A DNA stretch of 64,000 nt from Paraburkholderia sp. UYCP14C (GCF_004197395.1 NZ_SELS01000003.1:1-64000), one strand, 5' to 3'. Positions 36,435-46,261 are shown, counted from the first letter of the stretch. A program made the numbers and translations. The notes: generated from the sequence alone by a model not told the origin.

Positions 36435-36605
36435 ATGGAAAAGTGGCTGGTAATACTGGGCATCTGGGCGATGTGCGCGGCCTGTGCCGTGTTTTTCATT
36501 CGAGGTGCGACCGGCGGCTCGAACCGGCGCGAAGAGGAGCGCAAGCGTGCGAGCGCGGCCTCGCGTGAATCGGCGGGCAATACGCGAAACGCGCTGAACG
36601 ACTGA
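36435..36605 (+). CDS. Small single-pass membrane protein
   Basis: A 56-residue protein: one membrane segment at about 4-21 (WLVILGIWAMCAACAVFF) followed by a strongly charged tail (RREEERKRASAASRE). GAGG lies about 10 bases before the ATG. The hydrophobic helix plus charged tail is coherent and not a by-product of another gene, since neither strand has a larger gene here. Function is unknown; small proteins of this build often bind a larger membrane complex. Confidence 0.55.
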   Translation: MEKWLVILGIWAMCAACAVFFIRGATGGSNRREEERKRASAASRESAGNTRNALND

Positions 36606-36728
36606 GGTCAGGGAAGCGCGCGCGGCGGCTCGTGATGCCAAATGCGCAGAGAGATCTGCGCAAGTGCGACCGGATTTGACGGGCGGGCTGGCGCGCGAGG
36701 ATTGCGCTTGAGAATCGCTTCTTTGGGG

Positions 36729-37007
36729 TCAGCGTGAACCGAGCGGCGGCGCAACCGGCTCGAACCTCGCACAGACGTCGCCTGGCGATACCAACTGGTC
36801 GTGCAGACGACACAGCCGGCTATCAGCGACGCTCGCGCCAAACCCCGAACTAAACGTGACGAGCCCCGGGATGCGCTGCTCGAGCACCTCCCGATCGCTC
36901 ACGCGATGTCGGCATTCCGCGCAGCACGGCGCGCCTGCCGCGCTGCTGCGCTCTACGGCGCCTAAGTACGGGGCGGCGCCTGCGCCACGATCCATCGAGA
37001 TCTTCAT
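36729..37007 (-). CDS. Small cysteine-rich conserved protein
   Basis: A 92-residue protein with a metal-site-like pattern: C28, C29 and C32 in PCCAECRHR, then C66 and H69 in SRLCRLHD, and C79 in DVCARFEP. The spacing CxxC...CxxH...C suggests a zinc or iron-sulfur site, though this is untested. It starts five bases after the stop of the YeiH-type transporter gene, so they form one operon. No family name was recognised, and a link to sulfur metabolism is only implied by the neighbour. Confidence 0.6.
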   Translation of the reverse strand: MKISMDRGAGAAPYLGAVERSSAAGAPCCAECRHRVSDREVLEQRIPGLVTFSSGFGASVADSRLCRLHDQLVSPGDVCARFEPVAPPLGSR

Positions 37008-37012
37008 GGGTG

Positions 37013-38443
37013 TTATCCGAGGCTGTTCCAGTACGACGCGAACAGGTGCGCGGACAACGCATAGCCGATCGCGATATTGACCACGACACCCGCCGTGAAC
37101 GCGAGGAACGGCTTCAGACCGGTCGCGGCCAGCGAGCGGAAGCGTGTCGTCAAACCGATGCTCAGGAAGCAGAAGGTGAACGCCCACGTGCGCAGCACCG
37201 TGATCGGCGCGACGAACTCCGGCGTGACGACCTTGCGGTAATCGGCGAGCGAATAATGGCTTGCGATCCACGTGACCAACGCGGAAGCAATTACGAAACC
37301 GATCACGAACTTCGGGAAACGCGCCCAGATCTCGCCGGCATTCGCGCGCGCGGCGACGCCGCTGTCCTGCGCTTCCCAGCGCGTCGTCGCGACGATCGCG
37401 AGCACGAACGCCCAGATGCCGATCCAGATGTCGCGGCCGACCACCTTCATCAGCGTGAACGCCTGCAACGACGCTTCCGGCGCGCCGGCGATCGTGCCGC
37501 CCGCGTGCCGCGCGAAATCGCCGTAAGCCTGGGCGGCGGCGATGCCGGCGGCGTCGGCGAATTCGGAGGTGCCGATCCATGCGCCGGCGACCGCCGTCGA
37601 CAGTCCGAGCGAGCGCGACACGAACGGCAGCACGAAGATCATCACGATCGCCCACAGCACGACCAGCGTGATCGCGACCGACGCCTGTTCGCGCTTCGCC
37701 CGTACCGCGCCGGCGATCGCGATCGCCGCCGACACGCCGCACACCGCGCCACCGACACCGAGCACGGCGGCGAAACGTCGATCGAGTCCGAACGCGCGCG
37801 CCGCGAGGAAAATCACGAAGAACGTCACCAACGACACGATGCTCGCCTGTACGACCGCGACCGGGCCGGCCCACACGAGCAGCGTGAACGGCAGCGTAGC
37901 GCCGAGCAGCACGATGCCGACCTTGATGTAAAACTCGACCCGCAGCCCCGCCGCGAGCCATTCCGGCAGCGTGAACAGGTTCGACACGACCAGCCCGAGC
38001 GCGAGCGCGACGAGCGGCGGCTCGAGGTTGTACCTCGACGCGTCGACCCACGCGCCGAGCGTCAGGATCAGCGCGGAGGCGATGAACACGACGACGAACG
38101 CGGCGAGAAACGTGCCGACGCGCTGCCTGAGCAGCGCGACGCTGGCGCCGAACAGCACCGCGAATGTCGCGAATAGCGCGACGTAGTTGGGCAGATGCCT
38201 GCCGATGTCCTGCGCGGCCTGCGCGACGCTCGTCCATTTGGCCGGCGCGACCGCGAGCCACTTGATGCTGCTGCCCGACGCGAACAGCGCCCACGCAATC
38301 ACGATCACGAGCAGGCCGACGCCTGCGGCGAGCCAATCTTCGGTCAGCGAAAAGCCACTGCCTCGTACGGTTTGCACGTCTTGTGTACCTTGCCGTTGAC
38401 CCGGCGCGGCGCCGGTCGGTGCGGTGTGATGGGTGTCGCTCAT
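37013..38443 (-). CDS. Putative sulfate exporter family (YeiH/UPF0324) transporter
   Basis: A 476-residue integral membrane protein with about ten hydrophobic segments from residue 38 on. Landmarks are LPEWLAAGLRVEFYIKVGIVLLGATLPF and the glycine-rich VGGAVCGVSAAIAIAGAVRAK loop, characteristic of the UPF0324/YeiH family (Psb_2). Characterised or predicted substrates for the family are sulfate or related anions, but this is weakly established. The start at 38443 (MSDTHHTAP) is chosen over the longer frame. A cysteine-rich small protein gene follows in the same operon. The C-terminus ends SHLFASYW-like, as usual. Confidence 0.82.
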   Translation of the reverse strand: MSDTHHTAPTGAAPGQRQGTQDVQTVRGSGFSLTEDWLAAGVGLLVIVIAWALFASGSSIKWLAVAPAKWTSVAQAAQDIGRHLPNYVALFATFAVLFGASVALLRQRVGTFLAAFVVVFIASALILTLGAWVDASRYNLEPPLVALALGLVVSNLFTLPEWLAAGLRVEFYIKVGIVLLGATLPFTLLVWAGPVAVVQASIVSLVTFFVIFLAARAFGLDRRFAAVLGVGGAVCGVSAAIAIAGAVRAKREQASVAITLVVLWAIVMIFVLPFVSRSLGLSTAVAGAWIGTSEFADAAGIAAAQAYGDFARHAGGTIAGAPEASLQAFTLMKVVGRDIWIGIWAFVLAIVATTRWEAQDSGVAARANAGEIWARFPKFVIGFVIASALVTWIASHYSLADYRKVVTPEFVAPITVLRTWAFTFCFLSIGLTTRFRSLAATGLKPFLAFTAGVVVNIAIGYALSAHLFASYWNSLG

Positions 38444-38612
38444 TGCGGATGCCCCGAGAAAGTTGAGTGGCATCGGCGCGAAATTATTGTCGTTTAGCCG
38501 CAAAATGCGCCGATTTGGCGACTATAGGCGCGGGAGATCGCAAAGCGAAACGATCATTCGCTCTATGGATATGACTGAAAGAAGTATGGCGGGCGTAATC
38601 TCGCCCGTGGCG

Positions 38613-40859
38613 TCAGATGTCGAGCGGATCGACTTCGAGATTCCAGCGCAATACGCCCTTGAGCGCGCGCAACAGCGGCTGCCACGCGCGCAGCGTCGCC
38701 TGCAGCGCCGCGCGCGACGCGCTTTCGATCAGCAACTGCGCGCGATGCACGTGCATTACCTTGACGATCGTCAGCGGCACCGCGTCGTAGACCGTGACGC
38801 GCTCGGCGGCTGGAATCTGCGCAAGCTCGGCGGCGGCCTGCTGCAGAAACGCGAGCGCCGCGTCGAGCGTGCGGCCTTCGGCGCGCAGCAACGCCTGGTA
38901 GACGAACGGCGGCAGGTGCGCGTCGCGTCGCTCGGCGAGCGTCGCGTTGGCGAAGCCGACATAGTCGTGGCGGCCCAGCGCGTGATAAAGCGCGTGACTC
39001 GGATAGCGCGTCTGCACCAGCACTTCCCCCGGCAGACCGGCGCGGCCTGCGCGGCCGCTGACCTGCATCAGCTGCGCGAACAGGCGCTCGCTCGCGCGGA
39101 AATCGTGCGAAAACAGCGCGGTATCGGCGTTCAACACGCCAACCAGCGACACGCGCTGGAAATCGTGCCCCTTCGCGATCATCTGCGTGCCGACCAGAAC
39201 ATCGACCTCGCCCGCGTGCACGTCCGAGAACAGGGCCTGCGCGCTACCCTTGCGGCGCGTGCTGTCGGCATCGATACGCAGCACGCGGGCGCCCGGCACC
39301 GCGCTCGCAAGCGTTTCCTCGACGCGCTGCGTGCCGCGCCCGAGCGGTGCGATATCGACGTTGCCGCACTCCGGGCACGACCGCGGGATCCGGGACTCCC
39401 AGCCGCAGTGATGGCAGCGCAGCGCGCGCTCGGGCTTGTGCAGCACGACGTAGGCGCTGCAGCGCGGACAACCGGCCACCCAGCCGCACGCGTCGCACGC
39501 GAGTTGCGGCGCGTAGCCACGACGGTTCAGGAACACGAGGCTCTGCTCGCCGCGTTCGAGCCGCGCCTTCATTGCGGCGATCAACGGCCCCGACAAGCCT
39601 TCGAGCGACGCCCGCCCGCGCCGGCGTTCGTCTTCGAGATCGATGAGGCGCACGGTCGGCAATACAGCATCGGCGACGGCCCGGCGCGACAGCGTGAGCC
39701 GCTTGTAGCGCCCCTGGTCGGCCTGCCACCAGCTTTCGAGCGACGGCGTCGCCGAGCCGAGCACGACCGGCACGCCAAGCTGCTTCGCCCGATAGATCGC
39801 GAGATCGCGCGCCGAATAGCGCAAGCCTTCCTGTTGCTTGTAGGCCGGATCGTGCTCCTCGTCGACGACGATGATCGCCAGCTGCGGCAGCGACGCGAGC
39901 ACCGCGAGCCGCGTGCCGAGCACGATCCGCGCGCGGCCGGTGTGCGCGGCAAACCAGTTGCGGGCGCGCTCGCCTTCGGCGAGGCCGCTATGCAGCGTGA
40001 CGATCGCGCTGGCGTCGAGCGCGGCGAAGCGGGCGCGGAACGCCGCCTCGAACTGCGGCGTCAGGTTGATTTCGGGCACCAGCACGAGCGCTTGCGCGTC
40101 CGGCTTCGCGGCAAGAATCCCTGCGAGCGCACGCAAATACACCTCGGTCTTGCCGCTGCCCGTTACGCCGTGCAGCAGGAACGGGGCGAAGCCGTCGGCA
40201 TCGCGGATCGCTTCGACGGCGCCGGCCTGTTCGTCGGTGAGGGTCGGCAGGGCCGGCGCGGGAGCGTCCGGCAGCGACGCGGCGGCCGGCAGCGCAGCGG
40301 CGTCGATCACGTCGAGCGTCACCCAGCTTGCGCTCTGCCAGGTGTCGAGTGTCGAGAGCGCCTTCGGATGCAGCGCGCGGGCGTCGGCGGCGAGCAGGAA
40401 GTCGGTTTGCGCGAGTGCTTGCGCGAGCGCTCTGAGCGCCGTCGCGCGGGCCGGCAACGCGTCCGGCAATGCCGCGCGACCCTCTGCCGTCAGCCGATAG
40501 CGCTCTTCCGGCGCGAACAGCCGCGACCAGCGCGACGCGTCGCGTAGCGCCTGCGGCAACGCGGGCAGCGCCACTTCGCCTAGGCCGCGTTGATAGTAGT
40601 CCGCGGCGAAAGCGGCTAGCGCGAGCCAATGCGCCGACACCGGCGGACACGCGCCGCACACTTTATCCACATCACGCAGGCGCTCGGGCGGCACGTCGCT
40701 GTGAGCGGCCACTTCGCAGACGAGCCCCACCACGTGCCGCTTGCCGAACGGAACGCTCACGAGCGTGCCCACGACAGCCGCCTCGGATGAGTCGCAGCGG
40801 TAGTCGAACAGGGTCGGCAGCGGGTGGTCGAGCGCGACGCGGACGAAGATTTCGCTCAC
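38613..40859 (-). CDS. priA: Primosomal replication protein N' (PriA helicase)
   Basis: A 748-residue 3' to 5' helicase that restarts stalled replication forks. The N-terminal DNA-binding domain begins FVRVALDHPLPTLFDYRC. The helicase core has Walker A HGVTGSGKTEVYL, motif II DEEHDPAYKQQEG, and a zinc-binding insert with paired cysteines (CDACGW, GCPRC, RCHHCGW, CPECGN). The C-terminal wedge follows. Length is typical. One perfect DnaA box lies inside its 5' end and another just upstream. It is divergent from nothing close; hemE lies upstream on the same strand. Confidence 0.96.
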   Translation of the reverse strand: MSEIFVRVALDHPLPTLFDYRCDSSEAAVVGTLVSVPFGKRHVVGLVCEVAAHSDVPPERLRDVDKVCGACPPVSAHWLALAAFAADYYQRGLGEVALPALPQALRDASRWSRLFAPEERYRLTAEGRAALPDALPARATALRALAQALAQTDFLLAADARALHPKALSTLDTWQSASWVTLDVIDAAALPAAASLPDAPAPALPTLTDEQAGAVEAIRDADGFAPFLLHGVTGSGKTEVYLRALAGILAAKPDAQALVLVPEINLTPQFEAAFRARFAALDASAIVTLHSGLAEGERARNWFAAHTGRARIVLGTRLAVLASLPQLAIIVVDEEHDPAYKQQEGLRYSARDLAIYRAKQLGVPVVLGSATPSLESWWQADQGRYKRLTLSRRAVADAVLPTVRLIDLEDERRRGRASLEGLSGPLIAAMKARLERGEQSLVFLNRRGYAPQLACDACGWVAGCPRCSAYVVLHKPERALRCHHCGWESRIPRSCPECGNVDIAPLGRGTQRVEETLASAVPGARVLRIDADSTRRKGSAQALFSDVHAGEVDVLVGTQMIAKGHDFQRVSLVGVLNADTALFSHDFRASERLFAQLMQVSGRAGRAGLPGEVLVQTRYPSHALYHALGRHDYVGFANATLAERRDAHLPPFVYQALLRAEGRTLDAALAFLQQAAAELAQIPAAERVTVYDAVPLTIVKVMHVHRAQLLIESASRAALQATLRAWQPLLRALKGVLRWNLEVDPLDI
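40663..40671 (+). promoter_or_regulatory. Perfect DnaA box within priA
   Basis: TTATCCACA, the consensus DnaA 9-mer, inside the priA coding region near its 5' end. Confidence 0.55.
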
Positions 40860-41324
40860 GCGGCGGGGTGCAGAGATGGAGCCAGCATGAGGCGAAGCCG
40901 CGGCGCGGGGTGGGTCGCGGAGGACGCTGAGCCGTCGAAGTTAAAGTAAAACCTTAATTTCACCGCTAAGTTTTGGATTCGACTGAACAATTGCGCTCGG
41001 CTCGCAGCCCTGTGGATAACTTTGTTGAGAACTTGGCTCCGACGGGCCGCAAACGGCGTCGCGACGGCCTTGTGTGGGCTTCCGCACATTTCGTCGCGCT
41101 CCCCGCAAACCCTTGCCCGACAAGGCTTAGATCAAATGCGCCGAGTATGTGCAAGGGTCGGGGCACGATTAAACCCTCTACCGCGCCGCAGCGTGCGAAG
41201 TGTGCATAAGTCGACTCTTGACTTTCGTAAGACCACCATCTGACGGCCTCTTCGAGGAACTACGGTCCTTAGGCCGAGAGCCCAATTCGCTGCGACGCAA
41301 CAAGAAACGGTAACGATTACAGTC
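40860..41324. other. Intergenic region between hemE and priA
   Basis: About 465 bases with no recognised gene. It contains the DnaA box at 41011 in an AT-richer patch (40930-41030) that could hold the priA promoter. No intrinsic terminator for hemE was seen. Confidence 0.45.
41011..41019 (-). promoter_or_regulatory. Perfect DnaA box upstream of priA
   Basis: TGTGGATAA, the reverse complement of the consensus TTATCCACA, about 150 bases upstream of the priA start and opposite in orientation to the box at 40663. Confidence 0.55.
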
Positions 41325-42425
41325 TCAAACGGGCGTATGCGCACCGCTACGAATAGCGCGGCTGTGACGATGCACTTCGTCGACCAGTTCGGCAACATGC
41401 TCCGGCGGCGTGAACTGCGAAATGCCGTGACCGAGGTTGAAAACGTGGCCGGGGTGATTGCCGAAGCTGTCGAGCACCGCACGCGCTTCCATGCGGATCG
41501 CGGCCGGCGGCGCGAACAGCACCGACGGATCGATGTTGCCCTGAAGCGCCACCTTGTCGCCGACGCGCTCGCGCGCGCGGCCGAGGTTCACGGTCCAGTC
41601 GAGACCCACCGCGTCGACGCCGCTCGCGGCGATGTCGTCGAGCCACAGCCCGCCGCCCTTCGTGAAGGCGATCACGGGCACTTTTTCGCCGTCGTGCTCG
41701 CGCTTCAGCTGACTGACCACCTGCTCGATGTAGCGCAGCGAAAAGCGCTGATAGATGCCGTCGGCGAGCGCTCCGCCCCATGTGTCGAAAATCATCACCG
41801 CTTGCGCGCCGGCTTCGATCTGCGCGTTCAGGTATGCCGCGACCGAGCGCGCGTTGACCTCGAGAATCCGCTGTAGCAGATCGGGACGCGCGTAGAGCAT
41901 CGATTTGACCGTGCGAAAGTCTGCCGAGCCGCCGCCTTCGACCATGTAGCACGCGAGCGTCCATGGACTGCCTGAGAAGCCGATCAGAGGCACACGCTGG
42001 CGTCCTTGCGCGTCTTTCAACGCCGAGCGGATTTCACGCACGGCGTCGGTCACGTAGCGCAGGGTCGCGTCGATGTCGGGCACCGCGAGGCGCGCGACGT
42101 CGTCTTCGGTGCGCACCGGGCGGGCGAATTTCGGCCCCTCGCCGTTGACGAACTCGAGGCCGAGGCCCATCGCGTCGGGCACGGTCAGGATGTCGGAGAA
42201 CAGGATCGCGGCGTCGAGCGGATAGCGATCGAGCGGCTGCAACGTGACTTCCGTCGCGAACGCCGGGTTCTTCGCGAGACCGAGGAAACTGCCCGCGCGG
42301 CCGCGCGTGGCGTTGTATTCCGGCAGATAGCGGCCCGCCTGCCGCATCAGCCAGATCGGCGTGTAGTCGGTGGGCTGGCGCAGCAGCGCGCGCAGGAAAG
42401 TGTCGTTCAGGAGTTGATGGGCCAC
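41325..42425 (-). CDS. hemE: Uroporphyrinogen decarboxylase
   Basis: A 366-residue haem-pathway enzyme converting uroporphyrinogen III to coproporphyrinogen III. The N-terminal [19 protein letters not shown] holds the two conserved Arg of the active site; [17 protein letters not shown] carries the catalytic Asp; [18 protein letters not shown] and [13 protein letters not shown] are further signatures; [14 protein letters not shown] lies near the end. The length is normal for the family. It is divergent from the PheC-like gene and upstream of priA. Confidence 0.97.
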   Translation of the reverse strand: MAHQLLNDTFLRALLRQPTDYTPIWLMRQAGRYLPEYNATRGRAGSFLGLAKNPAFATEVTLQPLDRYPLDAAILFSDILTVPDAMGLGLEFVNGEGPKFARPVRTEDDVARLAVPDIDATLRYVTDAVREIRSALKDAQGRQRVPLIGFSGSPWTLACYMVEGGGSADFRTVKSMLYARPDLLQRILEVNARSVAAYLNAQIEAGAQAVMIFDTWGGALADGIYQRFSLRYIEQVVSQLKREHDGEKVPVIAFTKGGGLWLDDIAASGVDAVGLDWTVNLGRARERVGDKVALQGNIDPSVLFAPPAAIRMEARAVLDSFGNHPGHVFNLGHGISQFTPPEHVAELVDEVHRHSRAIRSGAHTPV

Positions 42426-42720
42426 GTTGCGTGCGACTGAAGAGCTGAGGGCAAAAGAGCATTTTACCGGAGGCGGCTCCGGACATCGCGGGTGGTTGGG
42501 TAATCACTGTGGCTTCAGCGCGTCTCGGGAGGTGGGCGGGACGCGGCTCGAGCGCCGCCCGATCAGCTACCGGCCGCCGCTGCGCGCACCGTTCGGGGCT
42601 CGCTGTCTCCCGTTGCCCGATTCGCCCTGGCTGAACGGCCGATGTTCAAGCCCGCGCTGCCAAGCTACTATCCGACAGCCTTACCGACGAATTACACACT
42701 ACATACCACCAGGAGACTCG

Positions 42721-43512
42721 ATGAAGAAGGCAGCACTCGCAATGCTCGGCGCGCTCGCCGGCATCCTCATGCATGTCGGCGTGGCCAGCGCGCAAAACGC
42801 CGCGGCGGCGCCATCCAGACTCGACGACATCATCAGCCGCGGCACACTGCGCGCCTGCACGACCGGCGACTACAAGCCGTACTCGTTCTACAAAGGCGAT
42901 GGCCAGTTCGAGGGTATCGATATCGACATGGCGGAGTCGCTCGCGAAGTCGCTCGGGGTGAAGGTCGAGTTCGTCAAGACGTCATGGTCGAATCTGATGA
43001 GCGACTTCGTCGCGAAGTGCGACATCGGCATCGGCGGTGTGTCGCCGACGCTCGAGCGCCAGAAGCGTGCGTTCTTCACGCAGGCTTACATGATCGACGG
43101 CAAAACGCCGATCGCCCGTTGCGACGACGTCAACAAATATCAGACGGTCGCGCAGATCGATCAACCGTCCACGCGCGTGATCGTCAATCCGGGTGGCACT
43201 AACGAGAAGTTCGCGAAGCAGTACTTCCCGCACGCGAACGTGACCGTTTATCCGGACAACGTGACGATCTTCAAGCAGATCCTCGCGGGCAAGGCAGACG
43301 TGATGGTGACGGATGCGTCCGAAACGCTGCTGCAGCAGAAACTCAATCCCGGCCTATGCTCGGTGCATCCGGACAAGCCGTTCCAGTACGGCGAGAAGGC
43401 ATGGCTGTTGCCGCGCGGCGACGTCGCGTTCCAGCAATACGTCGATCAGTGGCTGCATCTCGCCCGGGCGACCGGCGAGTATCAAGCTATTTCGGATAAG
43501 TGGTTGAAGTAA
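42721..43512 (+). CDS. PheC-like periplasmic cyclohexadienyl dehydratase / SBP fold
   Basis: A 263-residue exported protein of the periplasmic-binding type 2 fold. The signal peptide ends at ASAQN near residue 25. It resembles Pseudomonas PheC, which makes phenylpyruvate or phenylalanine from prephenate or arogenate in the periplasm: TTGDYKPYSFYKGDG, WSNLMSDF, DGKTPIARC, VNPGGTNEKFA and HPDKPFQYGEKAWLLPR all match that pattern. A plain amino-acid binding protein is the alternative, but no permease or ATPase gene follows. CAGGAG precedes the ATG. It is divergent from hemE. Confidence 0.7.
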   Translation: MKKAALAMLGALAGILMHVGVASAQNAAAAPSRLDDIISRGTLRACTTGDYKPYSFYKGDGQFEGIDIDMAESLAKSLGVKVEFVKTSWSNLMSDFVAKCDIGIGGVSPTLERQKRAFFTQAYMIDGKTPIARCDDVNKYQTVAQIDQPSTRVIVNPGGTNEKFAKQYFPHANVTVYPDNVTIFKQILAGKADVMVTDASETLLQQKLNPGLCSVHPDKPFQYGEKAWLLPRGDVAFQQYVDQWLHLARATGEYQAISDKWLK

Positions 43513-44009
43513 ACCGGCCGGATCCGTTGCAGGTCGTCAGCCGTTGACTGGTTGCGGCAAGGGGACGGCCTGCGCAGGCCTGACGATTTCGTGTCGGGAT
43601 CGCAGGATGATGTAACTAAGGGCCACATCGTCAGTTCGTCATAACCATCCGGATCTGATGAGTGGCGCTGCGATGCACCCGTTTTCGTATGTAGCACGAG
43701 GGGATTTGCTTTGCTGCACTGCCGCGCAGGTTTTCGCACGATGGAGACGTATTTAGGGGCAGGGTCACCGCGCCTGTTACAAAGGGAATTCGATGCACAA
43801 ATGATGCAGATGCAACGATTTCATGCAGAAAGGGAAATCAATTTATAACGCAATATGCGTCAGGAATAGCATTAATCATGCAGATTAAAATGCGCGGGAT
43901 TCGTCGGTAATTACTACATTTCAGACTTTTTATTTTTGGCAATAAATCCCGCAGCGCCTTATCTGGCGGGCGTTACAACCTGAAACACTTTGTTACGGCG
44001 TTCATAAGG

Positions 44010-44236
44010 TAATTCGCCCACAATGCCCTCAACGGTTTCAACACGGATGTGGCTGTGTGCGTGGTGTGAGCGGATACGATGCACTTGCCGGTCGGCGCTT
44101 GCCGAAGCCCTGTGAAGGGGGCATCCCTGCTGGGGCCGTAATCGACGCAGGGTCGTCTTGATAACCGTCCCATCATTGGTCTCCTCGCGCTAACCCCGTA
44201 GCGTGTGGTTTTTAGCGGGCTCCAGGCCCGCTTTTT
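44010..44236 (+). ncRNA. Candidate small RNA
   Basis: A -10-like TAAGGT at 44005-44010 lies downstream of a TGAAAC -35-like box (43981-43986) and two GTTAC motifs. The following 220 bases contain several hairpins (CGCTA/TAGCG among them) and end in the strong terminator at 44214-44236, which serves no upstream protein gene nearby. The 5' end and identity are unknown; it does not look like 6S, 4.5S or tmRNA. Confidence 0.35.
44214..44236 (+). terminator. Intrinsic terminator without an obvious upstream gene
   Basis: AGCGGGC and GCCCGCT around a TCCAG loop, followed by eight T. The nearest plus-strand coding gene ends 700 bases upstream. Confidence 0.85.
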
Positions 44237-44340
44237 TTTCGCCTGCTCAAACGTTTGCGCGCGACGAACGATCGCCGCGCAGCTCCGATTCCTACCCCTC
44301 GCTTTCGCTCATATTTGCGGCTCAGCGTGCCGTGGCGCTG

Positions 44341-46071
44341 TCATGCCGTCTTGTCCCGCGTGAGCTTCAATTCGCCGATCATCTGTTCGCGCATCACGAA
44401 TTTTTGCACCTTGCCGGTCACGGTCATCGGCAGTTCGTCGACAAAGCGGATATATCGCGGCACCTTGTAGTGCGCAATCTGTCCCTGGCAGAACTGCTGG
44501 ATTTCTTCTGCCGTGGCCTGTTCGCCCGTCCGCAACACGATCCACGCGCATACTTCTTCCCCGTACCTGGTATCGGGCACGCCGAACACCTGCACGCTCT
44601 GGATCTTCGGGTGGCGAAACAGAAACTCCTCGATCTCGCGAGGATAGATGTTTTCGCCGCCGCGAATCAGCATGTCCTTCAGCCGGCCGACAATGTTGCA
44701 GTAGCCTTGCGCGTCGAGCGTCGCCAGGTCGCCTGTGTGCATCCAGCCGTCCACGATGCTCTCGTGCGTTTTCGCGTCGTCCCCCCAGTAACCGAGCATC
44801 ACCGAGTAGCCGCGCGTGCATAGCTCCCCGGTTTCGCCGACCGGCACGATATTGCCGAGCGGATCGACGATTTTCACTTCGAGATGCGGCTGGATGCGCC
44901 CGACGGTCGTCGTACGCTTGTCGAGCGGATCCATCGTCGAACTCTGGAACGATACCGGGCTGGTTTCCGTCATGCCGTAGGCGATCGTGACCTCGCTCAG
45001 GTGCATCTTCGAGACGACCTTCTTCATCGTCTCGATCGGGCACGGCGAGCCCGCCATGATGCCGGTGCGCAGCCGCGAGAAGTCATACGAAGCGAAGCTC
45101 GGGTGGTCGAGCTCCGCGATGAACATCGTCGGGACGCCGTGCAGCGCGGTGCATTTTTCCTCCGCGGTCGCGGCGAGCGTCGCGGCCGGATCGAAGCCTT
45201 CGCCGGGGAACACCATGTTCGCCCCGACCGACACGCACGCGAGCACCGACAGCACCATCCCGAAGCAGTGGTAAAGCGGCACCGGAATACACAGGCCGTC
45301 CTGCTCGCTGAGCCGCATCGCCATCGCGATATAGCGAGCGTTGTTCACGACGTTGCGATGCGTCAGCGTCGCGCCCTTCGGACTGCCCGTCGTGCCGCTC
45401 GTGAACTGGATGTTGATCGGCTCCCGGCACGACAGCGTCGCGCCAATCTCATCGAGCCGGCTGGCATCGAGCGACACACGACCGCGTTCGATCACGTCGG
45501 AAAAGCTCAGCATGCCGGGCGTCTCGGTGTCGCACATCCGGATCACGTAGCGCAGCTCCGGCAGCCGCGCCGCATGCAGTTCGCCCGGCGGCTGCGTCGC
45601 CAATTCGGGCGCGAGTTCCTGCAGCATCTCGATGTACATCGACGTCTTGAAGCGCTCGGCACTGATGATCGCCTTGCAGCCGACCTTGTTCAGTGCGTAT
45701 TCGAGCTCCGCTAGCCGATAGGCCGGATTGATGTTGACGAGGATCGCGCCGATACGCGCGGTCGCGAACTGTGTCAGCAGCCACTCGACTCGGTTCGGCG
45801 ACCAGATGCCCACACGGTCGCCCTTCGCGATGCCGAGCGAAAGCAGCCCGGACGCGAGCACATCCACTTCCTGCGCGAATTCGCTCCACGTCCAGCGGAT
45901 TCGCTGCTCGCGAAACACCACGGCCGGCCGGTCGGGAAAGCGTGCGGCGGTGTCGCGCAGAAACTCGCCGGCGGTCGCTTCGCTCAACGGATTTTCAGTC
46001 GATCCGCGCACGTACGAGAGTCCATCCGCGGGTTCGATGAGCGCACCTTCGCCCGAGCTATGCGTTGCCAT
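44341..46071 (-). CDS. AMP-binding acyl-CoA ligase
   Basis: A 576-residue adenylate-forming enzyme that activates a carboxylic acid, probably a fatty acid, to its CoA thioester. The AMP-binding motif [15 protein letters not shown] is at about 222-236; GMTETSPVS and the [13 protein letters not shown] hinge region follow; the C-terminal catalytic Lys lies in [10 protein letters not shown]. It resembles the FadD-like medium/long-chain synthetases of Burkholderiales. It is monocistronic; the atp operon ends upstream on the same strand behind a terminator. The acid substrate is not given by the sequence. Confidence 0.88.
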   Translation of the reverse strand: MATHSSGEGALIEPADGLSYVRGSTENPLSEATAGEFLRDTAARFPDRPAVVFREQRIRWTWSEFAQEVDVLASGLLSLGIAKGDRVGIWSPNRVEWLLTQFATARIGAILVNINPAYRLAELEYALNKVGCKAIISAERFKTSMYIEMLQELAPELATQPPGELHAARLPELRYVIRMCDTETPGMLSFSDVIERGRVSLDASRLDEIGATLSCREPINIQFTSGTTGSPKGATLTHRNVVNNARYIAMAMRLSEQDGLCIPVPLYHCFGMVLSVLACVSVGANMVFPGEGFDPAATLAATAEEKCTALHGVPTMFIAELDHPSFASYDFSRLRTGIMAGSPCPIETMKKVVSKMHLSEVTIAYGMTETSPVSFQSSTMDPLDKRTTTVGRIQPHLEVKIVDPLGNIVPVGETGELCTRGYSVMLGYWGDDAKTHESIVDGWMHTGDLATLDAQGYCNIVGRLKDMLIRGGENIYPREIEEFLFRHPKIQSVQVFGVPDTRYGEEVCAWIVLRTGEQATAEEIQQFCQGQIAHYKVPRYIRFVDELPMTVTGKVQKFVMREQMIGELKLTRDKTA

Positions 46072-46261
46072 GGTGTTGTCTCCGTGAGCGCGAGCGCGCC
46101 CAATTGAAATGAATTTGAAATCGATTGTGCACTGACGCGTATTCGGCCGGCATCAAGTGTTACCCGCACCGCACCGCATTGCGCCTACCGCCGCGCGCGA
46201 CCGTCTGTGTCTCCAACCTCGTGGATTTTGCCGACCTTTACGTAAACGTCAACTAGATATC

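Larger units (their letters stand above)
43513..44340. other. 828-base intergenic region with regulatory features
   Basis: Unusually long and partly AT-rich (43800-43970). It holds repeated ATGCAG words, GTTAC motifs exactly 20 bases apart (43972 and 43992) and one more TGTTAC near 43775, a hairpin and a strong terminator at 44214-44236. A small RNA ending there is proposed separately. Open frames here have no recognisable domains. Confidence 0.55.
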
